Positions 1 to 6,169 of a stretch of DNA of 6,477 bases are shown here, one piece after another. A program made the translations under genes and the position numbers. The stretch is from Verrucomicrobia bacterium 12-59-8 (GTDB lineage: Bacteria; Verrucomicrobiota; Verrucomicrobiae; Verrucomicrobiales; Verrucomicrobiaceae). Positions within the stretch are counted from its first letter, which is position 1; each line of letters begins with the position of its first letter. The notes under the pieces were generated by a model. That model did not search any database. It had not been told where the DNA came from and saw only the letters and a list, made by a program, of their open reading frames with translations. Where the stretch lies: contig NCCR01000252.1 of NCBI GenBank assembly GCA_002279765.1, forward strand, positions 1 to 6,477, written 5' to 3'.

Positions 1-1015
1 CCTTCTTGCCGAAGGTCGTGTACAGCTTCTGCAAATCGGGGAATCCCTTCGTGGCAAATTCCTTCGTCCAGTCGTTCGCCGTGTTCATCCCCTGCGGCTT
101 CGGCGCGAAAAGTCCCGCAAATTCCACATTGCCCGTGTTGATGCGCAGCAAGGAAGTGTTCTCGCACGTGCACCCCCCCTGCATCGCTGTACTCACCATC
201 ACACAGGGAAAGGAAAGCTTGATGCGGTCATCAATCGCCGCCAGCAGCATCGTCTGGGTGCCACCACCACTCGCGCCCGTGATTGCAGTACGCTCCGGAT
301 CCACCTCCGGCAGCGACAGCAGAAAATCCAGCCCGCGCACCGCGTTCCACGTCTGTAGCCCCATGATCGACTGTAGGTGCGCCTCCGCCTGCGGACTGTA
401 CAGCCCCCAGTTTTCCGCCGTGTTCATCTCCGGCCGCTGCTTCGCAAACGTGTGCACAATCTCACGCGAAAACTGCACCGAGTCCGAATCACTCAGCATG
501 TCCCACTGCCAGACCACGCAGCCCATTCGCGCCAGTTGAATGCAGAGCGATTGGAAGATGCTCTTCCCACCGCGCTCAAAGCGCTCACCACCCGCAGCGA
601 TCTCCGCCCGCACTTTCTCATCTGTCTCAATCGAAAGTCGCGCATCCTTCCAATGCCCATGCGCAAACATCACCCCTGGCACCTTGCCCTTGATCACTTT
701 CGGCTTCCACAGACTCCCCGTAACAAAGAACCCCGGCGCACTCTCAAAGTAAACCTTCTCCACCGTGAACCCATCCCCCTCCACCTTCCCATGCACCACC
801 GCATTCAGCGGCGTCTTCGTCGGCATCGGCCACAGCCCCTCCGCCACCAAAATCTGCCTCCTCACATAATCCTTCCGCATATCCCATTCGCTCAGTGATG
901 ACGGCGGATTGAATGGAAAATACCCGTTCAAATCCTTCGGCGCCTGCACCCGGCTGTCTTCAGCACGGGCAAGGGTGGAGGCGAAGACAGCAAGAAGGAG
1001 CAGCTTGGATTGCAT
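1..1015 (-). CDS. Secreted alpha/beta-hydrolase (acetyl-xylan-esterase-like), C-terminus cut off by window edge
   Basis: Reading from the ATG at 1015, the frame stays open for 338 codons to the left edge, so only the N-terminal part is present; related secreted hydrolases in Planctomycetota/Verrucomicrobiota are often far longer. Residues 1-18 (MQSKLLLLAVFASTLARA) form a Sec signal peptide. An HGHW stretch at 119-122 fits the oxyanion-hole region after beta-3. GASGGG at 247-252 is the nucleophile elbow, with Ser249 the predicted catalytic serine. The VVWQWDM segment near 167-173 precedes it, as in other hydrolases of this kind. The catalytic Asp and His would lie beyond the window. The likely activity is ester hydrolysis, perhaps deacetylation of a polysaccharide, outside the cytoplasm; the substrate is inferred. 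No Shine-Dalgarno is visible before the ATG, but the signal peptide fixes the start. It lies downstream of the DUF4832 gene on the same strand, with a gap of 163 bases. Confidence 0.85.
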   Translation of the reverse strand, partial: MQSKLLLLAVFASTLARAEDSRVQAPKDLNGYFPFNPPSSLSEWDMRKDYVRRQILVAEGLWPMPTKTPLNAVVHGKVEGDGFTVEKVYFESAPGFFVTGSLWKPKVIKGKVPGVMFAHGHWKDARLSIETDEKVRAEIAAGGERFERGGKSIFQSLCIQLARMGCVVWQWDMLSDSDSVQFSREIVHTFAKQRPEMNTAENWGLYSPQAEAHLQSIMGLQTWNAVRGLDFLLSLPEVDPERTAITGASGGGTQTMLLAAIDDRIKLSFPCVMVSTAMQGGCTCENTSLLRINTGNVEFAGLFAPKPQGMNTANDWTKEFATKGFPDLQKLYTTFGKK

Positions 1016-1084
1016 GGTTGTTAAGTGAAGCGCATTTTAACGCTGCAAGCAGGCAAAGTTCATCATGCGAGCGAAACGAATGCT

Positions 1085-1165
1085 CTAAAACCCTTGGCTC
1101 TTGCTGCCCTCGATCACGATGTGCTTCGTCTCCAGCCCCTGCTTCACCGACACACTCGCCTTTCC
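1085..1165 (-). other. Coding-like 26-codon fragment between two genes (possible gene remnant or tiny ORF)
   Basis: In the gap between the DUF4832 gene and the hydrolase, one minus-strand frame reads GKASVSVKQGLETKHIVIEG and a few more residues before a TAG at 1087-1085. The composition and G/C-ending codons look like a real protein tail with two beta strands. No ATG opens it; the only in-frame start nearby is a GTG at 1153 (22 residues). It could be the decayed end of a lost gene, a tiny GTG-started peptide, or chance in GC-rich DNA. I do not recognise the family. Confidence 0.2.
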
Positions 1166-1178
1166 ACCCCACCTTTTT

Positions 1179-2582
1179 TTACGGCAGCGCGCCCAGGCTC
1201 AGCCAGCCGGGGGCCTGGCGGTCTTGGTCGGCATTGGCAAAGCGCAGGGGCTTCCCATGAGGAAGCGGGTGGATCACGCGCAGGGCGAGCGTGAGGCCTG
1301 CGAGCCCGGCTTGAGGAAGTGGCAGCGTGGCGTGCCACTCGCGGGCTGCATCGCCGGGCAGGAGTCCGGTGAGCTTCCAGTCCACCGGCCAGCGGTGCAT
1401 GACTTTTCCGCCCTCGCCCAGGGCGGCCAGCTCCAGCCGCCAGTCTTGATAAAAGGGCGCCACGCCTTGATTCAGGACGGTGAGACGGACGTACAGCGCG
1501 GAATCTTCGCGCCGGATGTCTGCTGTCGGGACATGGAAGTCATAGCCCATGCGGCGGACCTGTGCCACCGCACTGGCATGACGGGCGGGGGTGGCTTTCT
1601 CTTTGAACATGCCGGACTCCATGAGCCAGCTCACATGGGTCTGCCTCACGCACTCGGCGAAGTCCTGCGCCTTCGGATGGGCAGGTCTGGCATCGAAGAT
1701 CTGCCCCCAGAGCTCCGGCCGTATCTCGCCCCCGATGGGCTGGGTGCGCCATTTGTTCAGCGCTGCCTCGCCGGCTTTTTTCAAGAGGGGTATGAAAAAC
1801 CAGTCGTCCTCCAGGCCGCGATCCAGCGTGCCCCACGCAAAGGAGTCATCATGAAAGCCCATGTTGTACTGGGCATTGGCCGCCATCTGCGCCGTCGCTT
1901 TTCCAACCGGATAGCGCAGGAGGATTGGACTCCTGTTGAAGGCTTTATCATAGGCTTCGAGAACGCGTCGCTGGGTTTTGGGTGAGGCAAACAAATCTTC
2001 ACGCGGGTAGGTGTGCCACTCCCCCCACGCGCCGAGCAGACCTGCGGTGATGAAGCCGATGCGTGGATCGCCATCATAGCGCTTCCCAAAAGCGCCGATG
2101 AAGGACTCCAGCGCGGACACCAGCCGCTCGTCGTCATAGTCCGGCGTGTAGCAGGTGGGCTTCTTCTCCTCCTCCGCGTTTTTCCAGGCGGTGACTTTCA
2201 CACCCTGCTCGCGCAGGAAATCGGGCAGGCCGCTTTTCTGGCCCGGATACTCGAGCCACAGGCGAAACACGGCCTGATTTCCCCGCTCGGAGATCTTCTG
2301 GAGCAGCGCCTCCAATGGCTGCCAACCGTAGCTCGACGGGCCGCGCATGAGCCCGGCCAGAGGCAGGTAGTCAAATTCTAGACTGTGAGGGAAGTGGGGA
2401 CCACTCTGGTCCGCATACTCAGCGTAGGGCACCAGCCCCTTGAGCGGATTGTCCGCAGGAGAAGGCGCCGCTTTGAGCCGCACCACCTCTCCCCTGAGCG
2501 CCGGGGCGGTCAGCCCTGCTGTGAGAGCCAGACTGACGATGAAACTGCCGGAGTGTCGTGCGAATGCGTGCATGGGTGGCAT
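1179..2582 (-). CDS. Secreted DUF4832-type protein, glycoside-hydrolase-like
   Basis: This is a 467-residue protein from the ATG at 2582 (464 from the ATG at 2573). The start is chosen because a signal peptide follows at once: HAFARHSG, then a hydrophobic stretch SFIVSLALTAGL and cleavage near APALRG. The frame is open back to an ATG at 2861, but that start would bury the signal peptide at residue 94. The mature part opens with NPLKGL (45-50), then FRLWLEYPG (106-114), GLLGAWGEWHTYP (181-193) and GGE (284-286), which look like strands of a TIM barrel. The C-terminal part has NQGVAPFYQDW (371-381) and ends with FANADQD (448-454), as I recall from DUF4832 proteins. Members often sit with carbohydrate genes and are suspected glycosidases; the activity is unproven. 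Glu188 and Glu286 are candidate catalytic acids by position (inference). No Shine-Dalgarno is seen; a hairpin lies just upstream of the start. Confidence 0.85.
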   Translation of the reverse strand: MPPMHAFARHSGSFIVSLALTAGLTAPALRGEVVRLKAAPSPADNPLKGLVPYAEYADQSGPHFPHSLEFDYLPLAGLMRGPSSYGWQPLEALLQKISERGNQAVFRLWLEYPGQKSGLPDFLREQGVKVTAWKNAEEEKKPTCYTPDYDDERLVSALESFIGAFGKRYDGDPRIGFITAGLLGAWGEWHTYPREDLFASPKTQRRVLEAYDKAFNRSPILLRYPVGKATAQMAANAQYNMGFHDDSFAWGTLDRGLEDDWFFIPLLKKAGEAALNKWRTQPIGGEIRPELWGQIFDARPAHPKAQDFAECVRQTHVSWLMESGMFKEKATPARHASAVAQVRRMGYDFHVPTADIRREDSALYVRLTVLNQGVAPFYQDWRLELAALGEGGKVMHRWPVDWKLTGLLPGDAAREWHATLPLPQAGLAGLTLALRVIHPLPHGKPLRFANADQDRQAPGWLSLGALP

Positions 2583-2591
2583 GGATTGAAA

Positions 2592-2613
2592 GACCGGCCC
2601 AAGGTGCCGGGTC
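2592..2613 (-). promoter_or_regulatory. GC-rich hairpin just upstream of the DUF4832 start
   Basis: On the plus strand GACCGGC (2592-2598) pairs with GCCGGGTC (2606-2613) around a 7-base loop, with one bulged G. In the minus-strand transcript the stem ends about 10 bases before the ATG at 2582 and is followed by TTTC. It could be a weak terminator for something upstream, or a leader hairpin affecting ribosome access. The U tract is too short for a firm terminator call. Confidence 0.25.
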
Positions 2614-2718
2614 CGGGTAACTCTATCAAGAATTGAGACATTCAAAGTGTAAGTGATGCGCGCAGCAGCTTCCTTGTGAATCGCCTGAGTCAGGTATTGC
2701 GCGGCAAAGCACTCAATC

Positions 2719-2750
2719 ACCGTCGTCTTTATCTCCCCAAAGACGACGGT
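2719..2750. repeat. Perfect 12-bp inverted repeat with 8-base loop
   Basis: ACCGTCGTCTTT (2719-2730) and AAAGACGACGGT (2739-2750) are exact reverse complements separated by ATCTCCCC. Neither strand has a T run after the stem, so it is not a classic intrinsic terminator. It lies inside the open frame that runs from 2861 into the DUF4832 gene, which is an odd place for a strong hairpin if that frame is translated. It may be a transcription-end or RNA-stability structure after a small gene, or a protein-binding site. Confidence 0.6.
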
Positions 2751-2887
2751 CATGCTCCGCTTCACCTGCAGCAATCGCGAACCGACAGCATATCCCACGC
2801 CGCTGGCAATGCCGACCAGAAGGGTGCCGACGGGAATGATCTCATTCGCATACCAGCCCATGATGCTTTCCCATGGTCATTGGCGAT

Positions 2888-2980
2888 CTACACCAGCCAC
2901 AGCGCCAGCGCAGAAATGCCAAGGCCACAGAAATAAGCGATGAGGCCAGGCTGACGAAAGGGTTTGCTGGGCGCGCTCAC
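2888..2980 (-). CDS. Possible 30-residue single-span membrane peptide
   Basis: A frame from the GTG at 2980 to the TAG at 2890-2888 has a polar, basic N-terminus (SAPSKPFRQPG) and a hydrophobic C-terminal half (LIAYFCGLGISALALWLV) long enough to span a membrane once. The next frame with a hydrophobic start begins 26 bases after its stop at 2861, on the same strand. There is no Shine-Dalgarno and the only start is GTG, so translation is uncertain. It could also be the surviving tail of a decayed membrane protein. I do not recognise it. Confidence 0.3.
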   Translation of the reverse strand: MSAPSKPFRQPGLIAYFCGLGISALALWLV

Positions 2981-3015
2981 AACAGCGGAATATCAGGCCG
3001 CGAAAACGAAGACAA

Positions 3016-3041
3016 GCCCTTTGTCATTTCATGTAAAGGGC
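3016..3041 (-). terminator. Candidate intrinsic terminator after the 644-residue protein gene
   Basis: About 42 bases past the stop of the modular protein gene, the minus-strand transcript can form a stem of GCCCTTT with AAAGGGC around a 12-base loop, followed by TTGTCTTCGTTTTC, a moderately T-rich tail. The stem is short (7 bp) and the tail is interrupted, so this is a modest candidate for the end of the ABC ATPase/modular protein transcript. Confidence 0.35.
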
Positions 3042-3083
3042 ACCGGCAAGGATTCCAGTGCGGGTCAAGAGGCCGGGTGCAGG

Positions 3084-5018
3084 TCAAGGCTCGATGAGCT
3101 TGTAATAGCCCGCTCTTTCGAACATCACGGTGCCGTCGGCTTGGGTGACCTTGGAGTGGAACTCGATGCGGTCGCGCGAGATGATGCGGCGCATGCTGGT
3201 AAACTGCCTGCCCGAGTTGAATGGCTGGAGTTTGAAGGCGTAGGAATAGGTCTTCGTTTGGGCATCCCATTCAATGACCCTTCTGGAGTCATGGGAGGTG
3301 GCCAGGGATTGAATCTCGTAGTAGTTCCGGGTGGCGGGGTCGAAGCTGATGAACGTGGCCTCCACATAGGGGCGGGGGCTCGGCACCGTCGAACCAGGAG
3401 GGGTGGTGCCCGCAGGGCGGTGGGTTTCACACCAGAGTCCGGTACCGTCGTTGCTCCAAAAGTAGTGGGTTATCATTTTGTCGCCCATGTATCTCGGGGG
3501 CCCGACGGTCCAGTGCATCGACCATTTGCCAATGAAGGGGGACAGGGCGTGCATGGCTTCAGTGGCGGGCAGGGGGGAGAAACCCGTGGGCGGCGGCTCA
3601 TAAGTGTCAGCCAGTACGGCTGGAAACTCGTGGGTGCTGCCCGGAGTCAGGCGTTTGGCGATGACCAGCGCCTTCGCCCAGTCCTGATCACGCGGCGTGT
3701 GATGGATGAAGAACTGATGCAGGTCGCCCCGTTCAAGGGTGGCGGTGATGGATTGATCATCGAATTGAATGTGGGTGATCTTGCCGCGAAAAGGCGGACG
3801 TTCCCGCAGCTTGAAAAAGTCGGTGTCTGTCTTGGACGGTGTCGAGTCCGATCCCGGTGCCGGAGGTGTGGTTAGGGCGGACTTTGAATCAGGGCTGGTT
3901 TTCCCAGCGGTAGCATAGGCCGTTAGCAAGGCTTTCGAAACAGCAGGGGGAAGTTTGACGGCAGGCACCTTCTTGGAGGTGCGCACGTAGCTGCCGCGTT
4001 TGGTGGCCAGCACCTTGCCGCCGTCATCCTTCGTCACCGTTTTCCAGTCAATGCGCCCCGCAGCGGTAAAGGTGGCCATGTTGCTCCGCATTTCGCCGTT
4101 GATGAGCGTGGGCAGTGTGGTCGTGAAGGTCTGCATGGTTTCATCCCAGGTGATTGAGAGAGCGGCAGGGCTTCCTGGCGCTGGGTTGGCGCTAAAGTAG
4201 CTGCGGGTGTCTGCATTGTAGGTGATGCGGGCAATCTCCAGCGCGGGCGGATGCTCGCTGCCCTCATCTATAAACGTGATCTCTCTCCAGATGCCCGTCC
4301 CATCAGCCAGCCAGTGGCAGTTCATCTGGATCTTCGCGGCAGGGTCATCCCTGATCGTCCCCGTCCACGAGCCGATGTAGCGGGCGAGCACGGCGGCTGC
4401 GGGGGATTTGGGCCGGGCTTTCGCGGCGCGTTCCTCTTGGCTGAGTAGCACATCCCCGAGCACCGCCGGGAACTCATAGGTCTCCCCTCGCCGAAGTTTT
4501 TCGGCGATGCTTTTGACTGTGTCGGTCTCGAACGCACCTCTGGCATGATACAGCCGGGAATTCGCGCCCTGCAGCACGATTGAGTAGAGGGTTTCACCAA
4601 TGTCCTGATCCAGCACCGTCGCACGGAAGGGATGCTCAGCCCCGAGGTCCATCAGTTCCATCGGTGTATTGTAATCGGAAAAGGCGGGTCTGGATGGCGG
4701 CGGAGTGCGGATGAGTCTGACGGTTTCATCCAGCCCCAAGAAATCAACCAGACACTGGGGGAAGGCGTAGATGCGGCCGGGCTTGAGTTGCGCAACAAAA
4801 TGCTGATCCAAGGTCGGGTGGGAATAGATGCCCTGGAGGGTCTTGTTGCCGCCATCCATCAATCGCACGCCAAGTGTATAACCCCGTGGGCTGGTACTGG
4901 CGGTGGTCACCTCGGCCATGAACGGCTGCACGAGCAGCATGCCGAAGATGTTGCCATCCGGTGGTAACGCACCTGCAGATACAGCGAAGAAACAGCAGAG
5001 GAGGATGACCGGGCGCAT
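3084..5018 (-). CDS. Secreted modular protein with three copies of module A and two of a GxW (calycin/DUF1579-like) module B
   Basis: A 644-residue protein with a signal peptide (MRPVILLCCFFAVSAGA). It is built of internal repeats that I aligned by eye. Module A occurs at about 31-95, 129-192 and 408-474; each ends in a G-x-x-Y/H-x-FP-x-x-L signature (YAFPQCL 84-90, YEFPAVL 181-187, HEFPAVL 463-469). Module B occurs at about 208-347 and 489-643; each has an IG-S/K-W opening (Gly216/Trp218 and Gly497/Trp499), a DGTG-I/L-W turn (239-244, 524-529), an A-x-[IF]-x-[YF]-[ND]-x-x-T-R-x-Y-[FY] strand pair (263-275, 554-567) and a closing aromatic strand (GSYVR, GYYKL). B resembles the DUF1579/calycin style of beta-barrel, so binding of a small ligand is possible; this is inference. 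A Ser/Thr/Pro/Lys-rich linker (about 373-403) splits the A-A-B and A-B halves. No catalytic motif is seen. It starts 9 bases after the small ORF at 5150-5028 and 138 bases after the ABC ATPase gene. Confidence 0.85.
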   Translation of the reverse strand: MRPVILLCCFFAVSAGALPPDGNIFGMLLVQPFMAEVTTASTSPRGYTLGVRLMDGGNKTLQGIYSHPTLDQHFVAQLKPGRIYAFPQCLVDFLGLDETVRLIRTPPPSRPAFSDYNTPMELMDLGAEHPFRATVLDQDIGETLYSIVLQGANSRLYHARGAFETDTVKSIAEKLRRGETYEFPAVLGDVLLSQEERAAKARPKSPAAAVLARYIGSWTGTIRDDPAAKIQMNCHWLADGTGIWREITFIDEGSEHPPALEIARITYNADTRSYFSANPAPGSPAALSITWDETMQTFTTTLPTLINGEMRSNMATFTAAGRIDWKTVTKDDGGKVLATKRGSYVRTSKKVPAVKLPPAVSKALLTAYATAGKTSPDSKSALTTPPAPGSDSTPSKTDTDFFKLRERPPFRGKITHIQFDDQSITATLERGDLHQFFIHHTPRDQDWAKALVIAKRLTPGSTHEFPAVLADTYEPPPTGFSPLPATEAMHALSPFIGKWSMHWTVGPPRYMGDKMITHYFWSNDGTGLWCETHRPAGTTPPGSTVPSPRPYVEATFISFDPATRNYYEIQSLATSHDSRRVIEWDAQTKTYSYAFKLQPFNSGRQFTSMRRIISRDRIEFHSKVTQADGTVMFERAGYYKLIEP

Positions 5019-5027
5019 GGCGGTAGG

Positions 5028-5150
5028 TTAATAGAGAATCATAAAAGGTTCGCCCTCCGCATAAGCAGCGGTGAAGCCCCACTCTTGCCCGTGGATTTTC
5101 CTGCCTGTGGCCATGCTCCAGGTGACAAGGGTTTCTCCACGAACATTCAC
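5028..5150 (-). CDS. Possible 40-residue ORF between the ABC ATPase and the modular protein
   Basis: A GTG at 5150, six bases after the ABC ATPase stop, opens 40 codons ending at a TAA (5030-5028), nine bases before the next ATG. An inner ATG at 5114 would give 28 residues. The sequence (for example WSMATGRKIHGQEWGF, then an acidic, aromatic tail ending MILY) looks like folded beta-rich protein and fills the gap neatly. There is no signal peptide, membrane segment or Shine-Dalgarno. Alternatives are a remnant of a larger gene's C-terminus or chance. I do not recognise the family. Confidence 0.35.
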   Translation of the reverse strand: MNVRGETLVTWSMATGRKIHGQEWGFTAAYAEGEPFMILY

Positions 5151-5156
5151 AGGAGG

Positions 5157-5936
5157 TCAGGCGAGCCGCAGTGAATAACGAAAGCCACGCCGCCCGAGCT
5201 TCACGGAAGCACCGTAGATGTAGCTGAGGTTGCGGCTGTTCAGCACCTCCGCCTTTGTCCCGGACGCATGCACCTGACCGTCCCGGAGCAGCAGGCAGTG
5301 GGTGATGCTGGGCAGAATTTCTTCCACATGGTGCGTCACCAAAACCAGGGAAGGGGAGTCCGGTCGCTCCGCCAGCGACTGCATCCACTTCAGGTAATGC
5401 TCACGCGCCACGGGGTCCAGACCCGCGCAGGGTTCATCGAGAATCAAAACGTCAAACTTAGCCATTAGGGCGCGGCAGATCAGGACTTTCTGCTTCTCCC
5501 CCTGCGACAGCGGCCCCCAGATCGCCTCGCGCAGGTAATCACAGCCGACCTGTGCGAGAAGCCGTGCCGCATCACGGAGCACTGCCGGTGGCGGCACGTC
5601 GATGAGGTTCAGCTTCGCCTCACGTCCGCTGGCGATGACGTCGAGCACCGGTTCGCTGCTCTCTAAGTACGTGGTGAGCGTGTTCGTGACCAGGCCGACT
5701 CTGCGGCGCACCTCCCGCCAGTCATCGTCCCCAAACACGCTCTCGCCAATGCGCAGGGTGCCGCTGGTGGCGCTGTCGTAGCCGGTGATAAGGTTGATGA
5801 GGGAGGTCTTGCCGCAGCCGTTGGGACCTAGGATGCACCAGTGCTGTCCCGGATCGACCCGCCAGGAGATGCCTTTGAGGATGGGGCGACCACGGCGAAA
5901 AGTGAGGTCGGTGACTTCGAGAACAGGGTTTGGCAT
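5157..5936 (-). CDS. Stand-alone ABC ATPase, YlmA/ModF-like
   Basis: A 259-residue cytoplasmic nucleotide-binding protein with every main ABC motif: Walker A GPNGCGKTS (37-45), signature LSQGE (143-147), Walker B VLILDEP with catalytic Glu168, D-loop AGLD (171-174) and the H-loop His202 in LVTHH. Where most ABC ATPases have the Q-loop glutamine, it reads GLVTNTL; from memory, B. subtilis YlmA and E. coli ModF have VSS there, and the TSGTLRIGE, DWREVRRRVGL and VLDVIASG segments also match that group. The role of these soluble ATPases is poorly known and no permease or binding protein is present here. The ATG at 5936 is preferred because the conserved domain (VLEVTDLTF) begins four residues later; a GTG at 5990 would add 18 residues of unremarkable sequence. 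It is the first gene of a likely minus-strand transcript with the two frames downstream. Confidence 0.9.
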   Translation of the reverse strand: MPNPVLEVTDLTFRRGRPILKGISWRVDPGQHWCILGPNGCGKTSLINLITGYDSATSGTLRIGESVFGDDDWREVRRRVGLVTNTLTTYLESSEPVLDVIASGREAKLNLIDVPPPAVLRDAARLLAQVGCDYLREAIWGPLSQGEKQKVLICRALMAKFDVLILDEPCAGLDPVAREHYLKWMQSLAERPDSPSLVLVTHHVEEILPSITHCLLLRDGQVHASGTKAEVLNSRNLSYIYGASVKLGRRGFRYSLRLA

Positions 5937-5973
5937 GCGGGAGGATGTTTGAATGACAATCACCAAATGTCGA

Positions 5974-6047
5974 GTCGTGTTGAACGCCACCCATTAAATG
6001 GTATAGCGGCAGGATGGCCGGGTGACTGCGGAGGGCGTTCAACCGAC
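5974..6047. promoter_or_regulatory. Long inverted repeat in the leader of the ABC ATPase gene
   Basis: GTTGAACGCC (5979-5988) and GGCGTTCAAC (6034-6043) are exact reverse complements 45 bases apart. Skipping T5978, the arms extend by GTCG (5974-5977) against CGAC (6044-6047), giving 14 pairs. The enclosed part has a near-palindrome CCATTAAATGG (5991-6001) and a CGGC/GCCG mini-stem (6007-6020). It starts 38 bases upstream of the ATPase ATG. It could be a folded mRNA leader or paired operator sites for a looping repressor. Confidence 0.4.
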
Positions 6048-6169
6048 ACATTTGCTCATGTGTGGATAGAATTTGTCCTTTTGTTTTTTCTCCCGTGACA
6101 AAAATGACCATCCTGCTAATCTCAATCCTCTTTCTCGAAAAATGTCAGTTTCCCCAGTAGCCCAGCCCA

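Larger units (their letters stand above)
2583..2861 (-). other. Open frame with a membrane-like N-terminus, in frame with the DUF4832 gene
   Basis: From the ATG at 2861 the frame starts MGWYANEIIPVGTLLVGIAS and continues hydrophobic to about residue 31, like one membrane helix followed by a basic stretch (LLQVKRS). Another 57 or so less gene-like codons follow with no stop until the DUF4832 start. A weak GGGA lies 8-11 bases before the ATG. It may be a small membrane protein that lost its stop through a mutation or base error, or a long N-terminal extension of the DUF4832 protein, which is less likely because of that protein's internal signal peptide. I do not recognise the family. Confidence 0.25.
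2583..3083. other. 501-base gap with small minus-strand frames and hairpins
   Basis: This stretch between the modular protein gene and the DUF4832 gene has no standard-sized gene. It holds a possible terminator (3016-3041), two small minus-strand frames with hydrophobic segments (2980-2888 and from 2861), a perfect 12-bp inverted repeat (2719-2750) and a GC-rich hairpin (2592-2613). Plus-strand frames here (for example 2676-2936) have no signal peptide, recognisable motif or natural start and look like chance. Confidence 0.5.

Noticed and set aside
1174..1180. T7 run on the plus strand as an intrinsic terminator tail
   Set aside because: No gene on the plus strand ends here and no GC-rich stem precedes the run; it is the A7 run just after the DUF4832 stop on the other strand.
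1101..1985. Plus-strand open frame of 294 codons opposite the DUF4832 gene
   Set aside because: The minus strand here carries recognisable DUF4832 motifs and a signal peptide. The plus-strand frame has no motif and is a shadow of GC-rich coding DNA.
3125..3430. Minus-strand alternate frames of 80-130 codons inside the large genes
   Set aside because: They overlap the real reading frames fully, lack domain motifs or signal peptides and are expected in GC-rich DNA.
2964..3875. Plus-strand open frame of 303 codons opposite the 644-residue protein gene
   Set aside because: The minus-strand protein shows internal repeats that could only arise in the coding frame. The plus-strand translation is rich in Gly/Arg with no domain.
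5038..5043. TATGAT on the minus strand, 20 bases before the 644-residue protein start, as a -10 box
   Set aside because: No -35 box lies 16-18 bases upstream, and the bases belong to the possible 40-residue frame, so an internal promoter is not supported.
6104..6160. Plus-strand 18-residue hydrophobic frame (MTILLISILFL...) upstream of the TPR-like gene
   Set aside because: It could be a leader peptide, but there is no ribosome site, no linked terminator or attenuator hairpin and the length is within chance.
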